Below are positions 24,134 to 34,626 of a stretch of DNA of 64,000 bases, piece by piece. Below the pieces are notes generated by a model. That model did no database searches, had not been told where the DNA came from, and was given only the letters and a program-made list of their open reading frames with translations. The position numbers and the translations under genes are program-made. Numbering within the stretch: the first letter of the stretch is position 1; every line of letters begins with the position of its first letter. This DNA is from Alteripontixanthobacter muriae (GTDB taxonomy: Bacteria > Pseudomonadota > Alphaproteobacteria > Sphingomonadales > Sphingomonadaceae): NCBI RefSeq assembly GCF_013336795.1, contig NZ_JAAFZT010000035.1, forward strand, positions 236,413 to 300,412, given 5' to 3'.

Positions 24134-26533
24134 ATGGCTCTTTCGACAGCACAATGGCGCGCGGTCCTGCTGACCGGCGCGGGAATCACTGCTCTTTCGG
24201 CTATGCCCGTCGCGGCGCAGGTGCTGCCCGAGGATGAGCTGACGGAAGTGGTGTCCGCATCCTCCGACCCCGTGGAAGCGCCGGAAGTTCGCGTGGCCAG
24301 CGAGGCCGGCAGCGTCATCGTCGTCACGGCCCGCCGCCGCGAGGAACAGCTGCAGGACGTTCCCATTGCGATCACCGCCTATTCCGGCGAACAGCTGGAG
24401 CAATCCGGCGCTCTCGACATCACCGATATCGCGCAGACTACGCCGAGCGTTACGCTGGAGGCTTCGCGCGGTACCAATTCCACGCTGACAGCCTTCATTC
24501 GCGGTGTCGGCCAGCAGGATCCCGTCGCCGGTTTCGAGGCAGGCGTCGGCATCTATCTCGACGATGTTTATCTCAACCGTCCGCAGGCCGCGGTGCTCGA
24601 AATTTACGACCTCGAGCGTATCGAAGTGCTTCGCGGACCGCAGGGTACGCTTTACGGGCGCAATACCATCGGCGGCGCGATCAAATATGTCAGTCGCCGT
24701 CTGGGCGACACGCCCCGGCTGAACCTGCGTGCGACCTACGGTACCTATGATCAGGCCGATCTGACCGCCAGCTTCGCCTTGCCCATCGGGGACAGCGGCT
24801 TCGCGATTGGCGGCGGCGGCGCGGTCCTGTCGCGCGAAGGCTTCGGAACCAATCTCACCACGGGTGAGGAAAATTACGACAAGCAGATCCGCGCCGTACG
24901 CGGCACAGTCGAATATGATCGCGGACCGCTCTTCGTGCGGTTGTCGGGTGATTACACGGACGACAACAGCAATGCGCGCGGCGGCCACCGCCTGATCCCG
25001 GGTCTCGCCAGCGGTATCCAGCCGCTCGACGATGTGTACGACACGCGTGGCGGTCTGCAGGAGCCGGAGCAGGATGTCGTTGCCTATGGCGGTTCGCTGT
25101 TCGTCGAGCTTCAGGCGAGCGATTTCGTGTCGCTGCGTTCGATCACCGGCTTCCGCAAGGATGACAGCGGCACGCCAATCGACTTCGACGCGCTGCCCGC
25201 AATCGATGTCGACGTGCCCGCCTTCTACAACAACGAACAGTTCAGCCAGGAATTGCAGGCGCTGTTCGAATATGGCTCGCTGAACGGGCTGATTGGCGCT
25301 TACTACCTGAATGCCAACGCACGCACCGTGTTTGACGTGCGCCTGCCGGGCGGCGTCACTGCACTGACGGCGGGCGACGTGGATACCGAAACCTACGCGA
25401 TCTTCGCCGATGCGACCTATGATTTCACTTCGCAGATCAGCCTGTCGGTAGGCGCCCGTTATACCTGGGACGAACGCACCTCCCAGGTCGATCGCGCTCT
25501 CTATCTTGGTGGGGCATCGCCTTTCTTCGGCGGAAATGGTTTCCTGTTCGTGCAGCAGACCGACTTCGAAGGCACCCGCGATTTCAAGCGCTTCACCCCG
25601 CGCGCATCGCTCAGCTACGAACCGACAGAGGACCATCTGTTCTATGCAAGCTATTCGAAGGGCTTCAAGGGCGGCGGCTTCGATCCGCGCGGTGTCGGCA
25701 TCGCCGCACCCGATCTCGATGGTGATGGCATTGGCGGTGCCGGAGGCGATTACGACGATATCTACCAGTTCTTCACTTTCGAGCCGGAAACCGTCGATTC
25801 CTACGAAATCGGCTACAAGGCGTCGCTGTTTGCCAACCGCGTCAATGTCGCGCTGGCAGCGTTCCGTTCGGACTATACCGACGTGCAGATCCCCGGATCG
25901 GTTGGCACGGTAGTGAACGGCCAGCAGACCTTTGCCGGCATCACCACCAATGCGGGCGAGGCGCGCATTCAGGGTGTCGAAGTGGAAGCGAACGCGGTCG
26001 TAGCACGGGACTTCGCCGGACCGGCGAGCCGCTTCAGTCTGTCAGGCACGGCAGGCTATCTGGATGCCGAATATCTCCAGTTCATCGATGCCCGCGGCAT
26101 TGACGTTGCAGATAATCGGGCCTTCCAGAACACGCCGGAATGGACCGCCAGCGGCACCGCGCTTGTGTCTCTTCCGGTGGGCGAAGGCTATGTCGACACC
26201 AGTGCGACGGTGTCCTATCGCAGTAGCACGCAGCAGTTCGAATTGCGCAATCCGCTGCTCGACCAACCGGGCTTTGCGCTGTTCAACGCCAACATCGTCT
26301 GGCATGCGCCGGGCGATCAGTTCACGCTCGGGCTGCATGGACGCAATCTGTTCGACGAACGCTACATCGTCTCAGGCTACAGCTTCCTGGCGCAGAACCC
26401 CGACACTGGCGAGTTCATCCCCAATCCGGCGACCGGCAGCCCCTATACTTCCACGCTTGGCGCAGAGGGCATCCTGACCGCCTATTACGGCAGCCCGCGT
26501 CAGGTGTTCGTAACCGCAGGCGTCAAGTTCTGA
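24134..26533 (+). CDS. TonB-dependent outer-membrane receptor
   Basis: A 799-residue receptor. It has a signal peptide ending AMPVAAQ, a TonB box-like SVIVVTARRREEQLQDVPIA (first residues of the plug), then VGIYLDDVYLNRPQAA and LERIEVLRGPQGTLYGRNTIGGAI, and a beta-barrel ending in VKF with the terminal Phe typical of outer-membrane proteins. GAGGGG precedes the ATG at 24134; an upstream in-frame start at 24050 would overlap the operator. The adjoining MFS gene, 58 bp downstream, and divergent TetR make a complete outer-plus-inner-membrane uptake module. The ligand is unknown. Confidence 0.93.
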   Translation: MALSTAQWRAVLLTGAGITALSAMPVAAQVLPEDELTEVVSASSDPVEAPEVRVASEAGSVIVVTARRREEQLQDVPIAITAYSGEQLEQSGALDITDIAQTTPSVTLEASRGTNSTLTAFIRGVGQQDPVAGFEAGVGIYLDDVYLNRPQAAVLEIYDLERIEVLRGPQGTLYGRNTIGGAIKYVSRRLGDTPRLNLRATYGTYDQADLTASFALPIGDSGFAIGGGGAVLSREGFGTNLTTGEENYDKQIRAVRGTVEYDRGPLFVRLSGDYTDDNSNARGGHRLIPGLASGIQPLDDVYDTRGGLQEPEQDVVAYGGSLFVELQASDFVSLRSITGFRKDDSGTPIDFDALPAIDVDVPAFYNNEQFSQELQALFEYGSLNGLIGAYYLNANARTVFDVRLPGGVTALTAGDVDTETYAIFADATYDFTSQISLSVGARYTWDERTSQVDRALYLGGASPFFGGNGFLFVQQTDFEGTRDFKRFTPRASLSYEPTEDHLFYASYSKGFKGGGFDPRGVGIAAPDLDGDGIGGAGGDYDDIYQFFTFEPETVDSYEIGYKASLFANRVNVALAAFRSDYTDVQIPGSVGTVVNGQQTFAGITTNAGEARIQGVEVEANAVVARDFAGPASRFSLSGTAGYLDAEYLQFIDARGIDVADNRAFQNTPEWTASGTALVSLPVGEGYVDTSATVSYRSSTQQFELRNPLLDQPGFALFNANIVWHAPGDQFTLGLHGRNLFDERYIVSGYSFLAQNPDTGEFIPNPATGSPYTSTLGAEGILTAYYGSPRQVFVTAGVKF

Positions 26534-26545
26534 ATATCTGATCCC

Positions 26546-26574
26546 TGGGGCCGCAGCCAGCGGGCGCGGCCCCA
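26546..26574 (+). other. Intercistronic hairpin between receptor and MFS gene
   Basis: TGGGGCCGC and GCGGCCCCA form a 9-bp perfect stem with an 11-nt loop in the 58-bp gap. There is no T-run after it, so it is more likely an mRNA processing or attenuation element than a full terminator. Confidence 0.5.
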
Positions 26575-26591
26575 TTCCAAGGAAACTTCAC

Positions 26592-27857
26592 ATGGCCAGT
26601 GCCGCCCTTCCGTCGTCCGGCCGCCGCGCCGGCGTGCTGGCGATGCTGCTGCTCGTCTACATCTTCAACTTCCTCGACCGGCAGATCCTTTCCATTCTGG
26701 CAGTGCCGATCAAGGCGGATCTCGGCCTGAGCGACACGGAACTCGGCGCGCTGGGCGGCATCGCCTTCGCATTTCTCTATTCCACGCTTGCCATTCCGCT
26801 CTCGCTGCTGGCGGACCGGACCAGCCGCAGCTGGGTCATAACGGTTTCGCTCGCGGTCTGGAGCGGCTTTACCGCCCTGTGCGGACTGGCCAGTAATTTC
26901 TGGCAGATGTTCCTGTTCCGCCTTGGCGTCGGCGTTGGCGAAGCGGGCGGCGTCGCGCCAAGCTATGCGATGATAGCCGATTACTTCCCGCAGAGTCAGC
27001 GTGCGCGGGCGCTGTCGATCTATTCGCTCGGCATACCGCTCGGGTCGGCGGCGGGCGTGTTGTTCGGCGGCTATATCGCCACGGCGGTGGAATGGCGTAC
27101 CGCCTTCATCGTGGTGGGACTTGCAGGCGTGCTGATCGCGGTTCCTTTCAAGATGATAGTCAAAGACGCACCGCGCGGCGGGTTCGGCGATGCTGGCACC
27201 GATCTCGCGCGGCCGGCCTTTGGCACAGTCTTCCGGATCGTCTCGCGCAAGCCGAGCTTCTGGCTCCTCGCCTTCGGAGCCTCGTTCAGCTCCATCTGCG
27301 GCTACGGCCTGGCCTTCTGGCTACCCAGCCTGATGCAGCGGAGTTTTGGCCTGACCCTGATTGAGACTTCACAGTTTATCGGAGTGGTGCTGCTCATCGG
27401 CGGCTGCGCCGGCGTGCTCGGCGGCGGCTGGCTGGGCGACCGGATGGGCGGGCGCGACAAGGCAGCCTACGCGCGGGTTCCCGCGATTGCCTTCGTTCTT
27501 GCGGTGCCTCTGTTCGCTGCGGGCCTGATGACGTCTTCGGTGCCTCTCGCTCTCGCTCTGTTCCTCGTGCCGCAGGCGCTGGCCTATGTCTGGCTCGGAC
27601 CGGTCCTGTCGGCCGTGCAGCATCTGGTGCCAGCGACCATGCGGGCGACGGCTTCGGCGAGCTTCCTGTTCATCAACAATCTGATCGGCCTTGGCTTCGG
27701 ATCGTTGATCCTTGGCGCGGTTTCCGACGCGATGACGGCGGAATATGGGGCGGAAGCATTGCGCTATTCGATGATTGGCGCTCTGGGCTTCTACCTTCTG
27801 GCCGCCCTGTTCATGGCGATCGCGGCGAAGCACCTGCGAGGCGACTGGGTGGATTGA
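26592..27857 (+). CDS. MFS transporter (Spinster-like)
   Basis: A 421-residue 12-TM major facilitator protein. TM1 is LAMLLLVYIFNFLDRQILSI; the FNFLDRQILSIL segment is the mark of the spinster-like subfamily common in sphingomonads. The loop 2-3 motif appears as LLADRTSRSW and the TM4 region as RLGVGVGEAGGVAPSYAMI. It probably moves the compound taken up by the receptor upstream across the inner membrane. Another member of the subfamily is at 47.9-49.5 kb. Confidence 0.92.
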   Translation: MASAALPSSGRRAGVLAMLLLVYIFNFLDRQILSILAVPIKADLGLSDTELGALGGIAFAFLYSTLAIPLSLLADRTSRSWVITVSLAVWSGFTALCGLASNFWQMFLFRLGVGVGEAGGVAPSYAMIADYFPQSQRARALSIYSLGIPLGSAAGVLFGGYIATAVEWRTAFIVVGLAGVLIAVPFKMIVKDAPRGGFGDAGTDLARPAFGTVFRIVSRKPSFWLLAFGASFSSICGYGLAFWLPSLMQRSFGLTLIETSQFIGVVLLIGGCAGVLGGGWLGDRMGGRDKAAYARVPAIAFVLAVPLFAAGLMTSSVPLALALFLVPQALAYVWLGPVLSAVQHLVPATMRATASASFLFINNLIGLGFGSLILGAVSDAMTAEYGAEALRYSMIGALGFYLLAALFMAIAAKHLRGDWVD

Positions 27858-27928
27858 GGCAGCCGATCCGTCAGCACCATCCATCGTGTTGCCCTTTGTC
27901 GCGGCGGTGCTAGACAGAGCAAACGCCG

Positions 27929-29083
27929 ATGACCGCTGACAAAACGAAAGACATGATGGCCGATATCGACCAGCTTCGCGCCGATGCCATGGCGCAGATT
28001 GCCGCATCCGACAGCCTTGAAGCGCTAGACCAGACACGTGTCGCGTTCCTCGGCAAGCAGGGCAGCATCTCGCTGCTGATGAAGACCCTGGGCAAGATGA
28101 GCCCTGAGGAACGGCAAAGCGAAGGCCCACGGCTGAATAGTCTACGCGGCGATGTCACCGACGCGACAGCGGCGAAAAAGGCCGCGTTGGAGACAGCGGC
28201 GCTCGACGCCAGGCTGGCCAGCGAGCGAGTGGATCTGTCGCTGCCCGCACCCGAAACACCGCAGGGCAGCGTGCATCCCGTGTCGCAGGTGATGGACGAA
28301 CTGGCCGAGATCTTCGCCGACCTTGGTTTCGCCGTGAAGACCGGCCCTGAAATCGAGGATGACTGGCATAATTTCACCGCGCTCAACATGCCCGAAAGTC
28401 ACCCGGCGCGGGCAATGCACGACACGTTCTATTTCCCCGACCGGCTGGAGGCAGGCGACGGCACATCCCGCCGCATGGTGCTGCGCACGCATACCTCGCC
28501 CGTACAGATCCGCACGATGATGGCCGAAGGCGCGCCCTTGCGCATCATCGCGCCGGGGCGGGTCTATCGCAGCGACAGCGATGCGACGCATACGCCCATG
28601 TTCCACCAGATCGAAGGGCTGGTGATCGACCGCGACATCCACCTCGGCCATCTGAAATGGACGCTGGAGACCTTCCTCAAGGCGTTCTTCGAACGGGACG
28701 ATATCGTTCTGCGCCTGCGCCCCTCCTATTTCCCGTTCACCGAACCCAGCGTCGAGGTCGATCTCGGCTGGATAATGGAGAACGGCCGCCGCGTTGTTGG
28801 CGGATCGCCCGATCCCGATGGCGGCGATGGCGGCACCAGCGGCTGGATGGAAGTGCTCGGCAGCGGCATGGTGAATGCCCGTGTGCTGGAAGCTGCGGGC
28901 CTCGACCCGGCGCAATGGCAGGGCTTCGCCTTCGGCACCGGCGTCGACCGCCTGGCGATGCTGAAATACGGGATGAATGATTTGCGCGCCTTTTTCGACG
29001 GGGATGCCCGCTGGCTACATCATTACGGCTTCAGCGCCTTTGACCAGCCGACCCTCTCCAGCGGCGTGGGGGCACGAGCATGA
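27929..29083 (+). CDS. pheS: Phenylalanine--tRNA ligase alpha subunit
   Basis: The alpha chain (384 residues from this ATG; internal ATGs at 27953 and 27956 would give a length nearer the usual 350-365) of the heterotetrameric enzyme charging tRNA-Phe. An N-terminal coiled coil (about 1-90) is followed by the class II catalytic domain: [37 protein letters not shown], motif 2 region [11 protein letters not shown] and motif 3 [17 protein letters not shown]. It overlaps pheT by ATGA, ensuring equal synthesis. Confidence 0.97.
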   Translation: MTADKTKDMMADIDQLRADAMAQIAASDSLEALDQTRVAFLGKQGSISLLMKTLGKMSPEERQSEGPRLNSLRGDVTDATAAKKAALETAALDARLASERVDLSLPAPETPQGSVHPVSQVMDELAEIFADLGFAVKTGPEIEDDWHNFTALNMPESHPARAMHDTFYFPDRLEAGDGTSRRMVLRTHTSPVQIRTMMAEGAPLRIIAPGRVYRSDSDATHTPMFHQIEGLVIDRDIHLGHLKWTLETFLKAFFERDDIVLRLRPSYFPFTEPSVEVDLGWIMENGRRVVGGSPDPDGGDGGTSGWMEVLGSGMVNARVLEAAGLDPAQWQGFAFGTGVDRLAMLKYGMNDLRAFFDGDARWLHHYGFSAFDQPTLSSGVGARA

Positions 29084-31482
29084 AGTTCTCTCTCGAATGG
29101 CTCAAGGATCATCTGGAAACCGACGCTGATGTCGGAACCATCGCGGCAAAGTTGAACGCGATTGGTATCGAGGTCGAGGGGATTGAGGATCCCTCCGAAA
29201 GGCTTTCCGGCTTCCGGGTGGCCGAGGTTCTGACCGCCGCTCCGCACCCCGATGCCGACAAGCTACAGGTGCTGACAGTGGATGCCGGTTCCGGCGATCC
29301 GCTGACGGTAGTCTGCGGCGCGCCCAATGCGCGGGCCGGCATGAAGGGTGTTCTGGGCCTCCCCGGCGCAGTGGTGCCCGCGAACGGCATGGAACTGCGC
29401 CGCAGCGCCATTCGCGGTGTCGAATCAAACGGCATGATGTGTTCGGTGCGCGAGCTGGAACTTGGCGACGAACATGACGGCATTATTGAATTGCCGCAGG
29501 ATGCCGTCGTCGGCACGAGCTTCGCCGATTATCGCGGCGCCAGTCCGGTGTTCGATGTTGCGATCACGCCCAATCGCCCCGATTGCATGGGCGTGCATGG
29601 CATCGCCCGAGATCTCGCGGCGGCAGGGCTGGGCAAGTTGAAACCCATTGCCACGCCTGATGTGGCGGCAAGCGGCGATTGCGAGATGGGGATCGAGGTT
29701 TCGGACCCGGAAGGCTGCCCCGCCTTGTATGCGCGGACGGTCAAGGGGATCAGCAACGCCTCGTCTCCCGAATGGATGCAGCAGCGCCTGCTATCCGCCG
29801 GTCAGCGCCCGATTACCGCGGTTGTGGACATCACCAATTACCTGATGCTCGCCTATGGGCGCCCGGCGCACGCCTATGATCTGGCGAAGCTTTCCGGCCC
29901 CATGGTCGCCCGCCGCGCTGCCGAGGGTGAGACGGTCGAGGCGCTGAACGAGAAGACCTATACTCTCGATAACACGATGACCGTCATCGCCGACCAGCGC
30001 GCCGTTCACGACATCGCCGGGATCATGGGCGGCGAGGAGTCGGGTGTCTCTGCCGACACGACCGATCTTCTGCTGGAAATCGCCTATTTCGATCCTGAGG
30101 CCATTGGCCGGACCGGGCGGCGGCTGGGTCTCACCTCCGATGCGCGTACGCGGTTCGAGCGCGGCGTGGATCCTGCTTTTCTGGACGATGGTCTGGCTTT
30201 GCTCACCGGTCTGATCGTGGAAAGCTGCGGCGGAACGCCGTCGCAGATCGTGCGGGCGGGCAAAGCGCCGACCGAGCCGATGATACTCGCTTTCGATCCC
30301 GATCTGACAAGTCGCCTAGGCGGTGTCTCATTTGCTCCCGATGAGCAGGCCACCATATTGGAAAGCCTGGATTTCGCGGTTGAGCGCGCTGATGAAGGCT
30401 GGAGCGTCACGGTTCCGCCGCGCCGCCACGATGTGGAAGGACCCGCCGATCTAGTCGAGGAAGTGGTTCGCATCCACGGGATCGACCGCGTCGAGAGCGT
30501 AGCGCTCCCGCGCGCCGAGGGCGTGGCCAAACCGGTCGCCACGCCGGAACAGCAGATGGAACGCCGCCTTCGCCGCGCTGCCGCTGCAAGGGGGCTGCAC
30601 GAGGCCATTACCTGGTCCTTCCTTCCCGAAGAGCAGGCGACTTTGTTCGCGGATGACGATCAAGCTCTCTGGGTTTTGGACAATCCGATCAGCGAGGAAC
30701 TGAAGGCGATGCGCCCGTCGCTCCTGCCCGGCCTGATTGCTGCGGCGAAGCGGAATGCGGATCGCGGCGCTGCGGGAACGCGCATCTTCGAACTTGGCCG
30801 CCGCTACTTCCGCGCTGCCGATGGGTCCAGCGACGAACGAGCGACGCTGGGCGTGGTTCTGGCGGGTGAAAAGGCATCGCGCGGCTGGGCGACCGGCAAG
30901 GCGCAGACATTCGATGCTTTCGACGCCAAGGCGATTGCGTTGGACCTGCTGGCAGAAGCGGGTGCGCCTGTCGACAAGCTGATGGTGATGTGCGAGGCGG
31001 GTGGCCAGTTCCACCCTGGCCAGTCCGCCACGCTGCGCCTCGGTCCAAAGAACGTGCTGGCGCGCTTCGGTGCGCTCCACCCAGGTCTGCTGGACAGGTT
31101 CGACATTCAGGGGCCGGTCATGGCTGCGGAAATCTTCCTGGAGGCAATTCCTGCCCAGAAGGGTGCGGCGACTTTCGCCCGCGCCGCTTTCGCTCCGCCC
31201 GCTTTGCAGGCCATTTCTCGCGACTTCGCCCTCCTCTTGCCGGAGGATGTCGCTGCGGGCGATCTGCTGCGCGCCGTACGCGGAGCCGACAAGGCAGCGA
31301 TTGTCGATGCGCGCATCTTCGATCGATTCACCGGGCAGGGCGTGCCGGAAGGACAGAAGTCGCTGGCGGTGGAGATTACCCTGCAACCGGGAGCGAAAAG
31401 CTTCACCGATGCCGAGATCAAGGCGATTTCGGACCGCGTGGTAAAAGCGGCGGAAAAGATCGGTGCGCAATTGCGCGGCTAG
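29080..31482 (+). CDS. pheT: Phenylalanine--tRNA ligase beta subunit
   Basis: A full 800-residue beta chain. Domain order is visible: the tRNA-binding OB fold (about 40-150, with [21 protein letters not shown] and [14 protein letters not shown]), the B3/B4 editing domain ([20 protein letters not shown]), the B5 domain (about 400-475), the inactive synthetase-like core ([33 protein letters not shown]) and the C-terminal ferredoxin-fold anticodon-binding domain (about 705-799, [20 protein letters not shown]). Confidence 0.97.
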   Translation: MKFSLEWLKDHLETDADVGTIAAKLNAIGIEVEGIEDPSERLSGFRVAEVLTAAPHPDADKLQVLTVDAGSGDPLTVVCGAPNARAGMKGVLGLPGAVVPANGMELRRSAIRGVESNGMMCSVRELELGDEHDGIIELPQDAVVGTSFADYRGASPVFDVAITPNRPDCMGVHGIARDLAAAGLGKLKPIATPDVAASGDCEMGIEVSDPEGCPALYARTVKGISNASSPEWMQQRLLSAGQRPITAVVDITNYLMLAYGRPAHAYDLAKLSGPMVARRAAEGETVEALNEKTYTLDNTMTVIADQRAVHDIAGIMGGEESGVSADTTDLLLEIAYFDPEAIGRTGRRLGLTSDARTRFERGVDPAFLDDGLALLTGLIVESCGGTPSQIVRAGKAPTEPMILAFDPDLTSRLGGVSFAPDEQATILESLDFAVERADEGWSVTVPPRRHDVEGPADLVEEVVRIHGIDRVESVALPRAEGVAKPVATPEQQMERRLRRAAAARGLHEAITWSFLPEEQATLFADDDQALWVLDNPISEELKAMRPSLLPGLIAAAKRNADRGAAGTRIFELGRRYFRAADGSSDERATLGVVLAGEKASRGWATGKAQTFDAFDAKAIALDLLAEAGAPVDKLMVMCEAGGQFHPGQSATLRLGPKNVLARFGALHPGLLDRFDIQGPVMAAEIFLEAIPAQKGAATFARAAFAPPALQAISRDFALLLPEDVAAGDLLRAVRGADKAAIVDARIFDRFTGQGVPEGQKSLAVEITLQPGAKSFTDAEIKAISDRVVKAAEKIGAQLRG

Positions 31483-31556
31483 ACGTTGATGGACTTAGGT
31501 CAGCATCGTCGCTGACGCTGGACGCATGGGCGGGCGCATAGTAATCGCCCGCCATC

Positions 31557-33131
31557 ATGCCAGAAAACACGTCCAACTCGCCCGCTGCCTCCGGCAACGC
31601 GTCGCGCCGCACCTTCGCCATCATTTCCCATCCCGATGCGGGCAAGACCACGCTGACGGAGAAACTGCTGCTGACCGGCGGCGCCATTCACCTGGCGGGC
31701 GAGGTAAAGGCGCGCGGGCAGGCCCGGCGTGCCCGGTCCGACTGGATGAAGATCGAGCAGCAGCGCGGCATTTCGGTGACCAGTTCGGTCATGACGTTCG
31801 AGCGCACGGATTCCGATGGCACATCCGTCATCTTCAACCTGCTCGATACGCCGGGGCATGAGGATTTCTCCGAAGACACCTATCGCACTCTGACGGCGGT
31901 CGATTCCGCGATCATGGTGATCGACGCCGCCAAGGGCATCGAACCGCAGACGCGGAAATTGTTCGAGGTCTGCCGATTGCGCTCGGTGCCGATCATCACA
32001 TTCATCAACAAGGTGGACCGGGAAGGGCGACCCGGCTTTGAATTGATGGACGAAGTGGCCGACATGCTGGCGCTGGATGTCAGCCCGCAGAACTGGCCAG
32101 TCGGCATGGGCGGGCAGTTCGAAGGCATTCTCGACTTCACAACCGGCGCCATCGCCCGGCCCGAAGGACCGAGCCGCGAATTCCTGGGCAAGCGCGATGC
32201 CGATGCCACCCTGCCGGAACAATGGGCGGAGGAAGCCGAACTGGCACGAGTCGGCTATCCCGAATTCGACGTCGATGCCTACCGGAATGGCGATCTGACG
32301 CCGGTATATTTCGGATCGGCATTGAAGAATTTCGGCGTGACCGAGTTGATCGAGGCGATCTCGCAGTTCGCGCCCCCGCCGCGCGCGCAGCCTGCGGGCG
32401 AGGAGCAGGTCACACCGGGGCGGGACGAGGTCACCGGCTTCATCTTCAAGGTGCAGGCCAATATGGACCCCAACCACCGCGACCGCATCGCCTTCATGCG
32501 GCAGGTGTCGGGCACCTTCAAGCGCGGCATGAAACTGACGCCATCGGGCCTTGGCAAGCCGATCGCCATCCATTCGCCCATATTGTTCTTCGCCCAGGAT
32601 CGCGAGATTGCCGACACAGCCGAAGCGGGCGACATCATCGGCATCCCCAATCACGGCACCTTGCGCGTGGGCGATACTCTGTCGGAAAAGAACGGCATTC
32701 GTTTCACCGGGCTGCCCAATTTTGCACCGGAAATATTGCGGCGGGTCGTCCTGCGGGATCCGACCAAGACCAAGCAGTTGCGGAAGGCGCTGGACGATCT
32801 TTCGGAAGAAGGCGTCATTCAGGTGTTCTACCCCGAGATCGGCGGCCAGTGGATCGTCGGCGTCGTCGGGCAATTGCAGCTTGAAGTGCTGATCTCACGC
32901 CTGTCGGCCGAATATAAGGTCGAGGCCGTTCTGGAGCCTGCGCCCTTCGCCACGGCGCGTTGGGTGACCGGACCGGAGGAACCCTTGCGCGATTTCGAGA
33001 ACTTCAATCGCGCCAATCTCGCGAAGGACCGCGATGGAGATCTCGTGTTCATGGCGAAATCCGAGTGGGACGTTGGTTATCAGGCGGAAAAGCATACCGA
33101 CCTGAAGTTCGGCAGCACCAAGGAGCGTTGA
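31557..33131 (+). CDS. prfC: Peptide chain release factor 3
   Basis: A 524-residue translational GTPase that recycles RF1/RF2 after termination. G1 is SHPDAGKTTLTEKLL, with the switch 1 region RARSDWMKIEQQRGISVTSS, G3 DTPGHEDFSEDTYR and G4 INKVDREGR; this SDWM...ISVTSSVM run separates RF3 from EF-G. No Shine-Dalgarno is evident: a GC-rich hairpin (31530-31552) lies just upstream of the ATG. Length matches the family. Confidence 0.96.
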   Translation: MPENTSNSPAASGNASRRTFAIISHPDAGKTTLTEKLLLTGGAIHLAGEVKARGQARRARSDWMKIEQQRGISVTSSVMTFERTDSDGTSVIFNLLDTPGHEDFSEDTYRTLTAVDSAIMVIDAAKGIEPQTRKLFEVCRLRSVPIITFINKVDREGRPGFELMDEVADMLALDVSPQNWPVGMGGQFEGILDFTTGAIARPEGPSREFLGKRDADATLPEQWAEEAELARVGYPEFDVDAYRNGDLTPVYFGSALKNFGVTELIEAISQFAPPPRAQPAGEEQVTPGRDEVTGFIFKVQANMDPNHRDRIAFMRQVSGTFKRGMKLTPSGLGKPIAIHSPILFFAQDREIADTAEAGDIIGIPNHGTLRVGDTLSEKNGIRFTGLPNFAPEILRRVVLRDPTKTKQLRKALDDLSEEGVIQVFYPEIGGQWIVGVVGQLQLEVLISRLSAEYKVEAVLEPAPFATARWVTGPEEPLRDFENFNRANLAKDRDGDLVFMAKSEWDVGYQAEKHTDLKFGSTKER

Positions 33132-33173
33132 AGAAGCGGTGACAGGTGGCGTTCTGCGGCTTAGCATCGCCGC

Positions 33174-33755
33174 ATGGCTGATTTTTCCGAACGCTTGAGT
33201 GCCGATCACATCGCGATGATCGAAGGCCAGCCGGTCTTCTTCACCGCGACAGCGGCTGACGAGGGTCGCATCAACCTGTCGCCCAAGGGTTATGATGCGT
33301 TCCGTATCCTGGCACCCGACCGGGTCGCCTATCTCGATCTCGGCGGTTCGGGCAACGAGACGAACGCTCATTTGCTGGCCGATGGCCGCATCACCATCAT
33401 GTTCTGCAATTTCCAGCAGCCCGCGTTGATCCTGCGCATCTATGGCACGGGCATTCCCGTGCTGCCGCAGGACGATGCATGGGATGGGTTGGCGACGCAT
33501 TTCACGCTGCTGCCCGGCACGCGGCAGATATTCGACATCAAGGTGGAGAGCGTTCAGACGAGTTGCGGCTGGGGCGTTCCGGTCATGGCGCTGGAGAAAG
33601 AGCGCGCCACGCTGCTTAAATTTCATGCGAAGCAAGATCCCGCCGATTGGGTCGATCAGGTGGCAGGGCCCGCCACCAGCATCGACGGCCTGCCGGTCCG
33701 CCAGACCGATCGCTTCATCGCCGGGGCTTTTCCGCCGGGGACCGAAACGCGCTAG
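33174..33755 (+). CDS. Pyridoxamine 5'-phosphate oxidase-family protein
   Basis: A 193-residue split-barrel flavin-type protein. The pattern MIEGQPVFFTATAADEGRI, then NLSPKGYDAFRILAPDRVAYLD, GSGNETNAHL and RITIMFCNFQQPALILRIYG matches a PNPOx-like subfamily often annotated only by the fold. It is not PdxH, which is longer and has different substrate motifs. Reaction unknown; it probably binds FMN or F420-like cofactors. It stands 42 bp after prfC. Confidence 0.87.
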   Translation: MADFSERLSADHIAMIEGQPVFFTATAADEGRINLSPKGYDAFRILAPDRVAYLDLGGSGNETNAHLLADGRITIMFCNFQQPALILRIYGTGIPVLPQDDAWDGLATHFTLLPGTRQIFDIKVESVQTSCGWGVPVMALEKERATLLKFHAKQDPADWVDQVAGPATSIDGLPVRQTDRFIAGAFPPGTETR

Positions 33756-33778
33756 AAGTCGTTAGTGCTGGTGACGTG

Positions 33779-34477
33779 ATGATCAAATTCGCCAGCTACA
33801 ACATCCACAAGGCCGTCGGAACAGACCGTCGCCGAGACCCAGAACGGATTATCGCCGTCCTGCGCGAGATTGATGCGGACGTCATCGCCTTGCAGGAAGC
33901 CGATCTGCGCCTTGGCGACAGGGCCAGCGTACTCCCCCGGGCAGCGCTCGACGACACGAAATGGCGTGCCGCGCCCGTCGCCCGGCGTCATCGCAGCATC
34001 GGCTGGCACGGCAATGCCCTTCTGGTCCGGCGCGACATGGAAATTGGTCCGGCCAGGGCATTGGAATTGCCGACGCTGGAGCCAAGGGGCGCGATCTGCT
34101 GCGACATCGTGGTGGAGGGCATGCCTGTGCGCGTGGTGGGTACGCACCTCGATTTGTCAGGGTTGCGGCGCCGGGAACAGGTGCGCTCGATTATCGACCA
34201 ACTGGTCGGCTGTGACGGCGATTGCCCGGCTATCATCATGGGCGACTTCAACCAGTGGGGCACTCGGCGCGGGGCCATGAAGGAATTTGGCGACAACTGG
34301 CATGCGGTGGATTGCGGGCGCAGCTTTCCAAGTCGGCAGCCAATCGCCACTCTGGACCGCATCGTGGTCAGTGCTGGATGGCACTGCAGGGACAAGGGCG
34401 TGCATCACAGCGCACTGGCAGCAGTCGCATCCGACCATCTGCCGGTCTGGGCGGAACTCGAGATGCCTAAGATTTAG
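33779..34477 (+). CDS. Endonuclease/exonuclease/phosphatase-family protein
   Basis: A 232-residue metal-dependent phosphodiesterase. The fold markers are all present: FASYNIHKAVG, IALQEADL (metal Glu), VVGTHLDL, IIMGDFNQWG and the terminal SDHLPVWAEL (catalytic Asp-His). The substrate may be DNA, RNA or a phospholipid. The ATG at 33779 lies 23 bp after the preceding stop; upstream in-frame extension runs through the neighbour in another frame and was rejected. Confidence 0.9.
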   Translation: MIKFASYNIHKAVGTDRRRDPERIIAVLREIDADVIALQEADLRLGDRASVLPRAALDDTKWRAAPVARRHRSIGWHGNALLVRRDMEIGPARALELPTLEPRGAICCDIVVEGMPVRVVGTHLDLSGLRRREQVRSIIDQLVGCDGDCPAIIMGDFNQWGTRRGAMKEFGDNWHAVDCGRSFPSRQPIATLDRIVVSAGWHCRDKGVHHSALAAVASDHLPVWAELEMPKI

Positions 34478-34483
34478 GCAGAG

Positions 34484-34498
34484 GCACAGTGCTTGTGC
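34484..34498. promoter_or_regulatory. NtrC binding site
   Basis: GCAC-N7-GTGC with perfect arms, the core of the NtrC consensus (TGCACC-N5-GGTGCA). It is about 80 bp upstream of the sigma-54 promoter of glnK, the usual enhancer distance. A further half site (GCACC) lies near 34510. Confidence 0.7.
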
Positions 34499-34565
34499 AA
34501 CAATCCTTCGCACCTGCAGCGGATATGGGACGAAATGATGCGTCAAACGGCAGCGACAGGTAATC

Positions 34566-34581
34566 TGGCACGCTCGTTGCA
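34566..34581 (+). promoter_or_regulatory. Sigma-54 (RpoN) promoter of glnK-amtB
   Basis: TGGCAC-N5-TTGCA with GG and GC exactly 10 bp apart, an almost perfect -24/-12 promoter. Transcription should begin around 34592, about 35 bp before the glnK start codon. Confidence 0.9.
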
Positions 34582-34626
34582 TTGAACCTCCTGCCGGCAC
34601 GTCCGGACAGGAAAGAGGGGGTTTCG

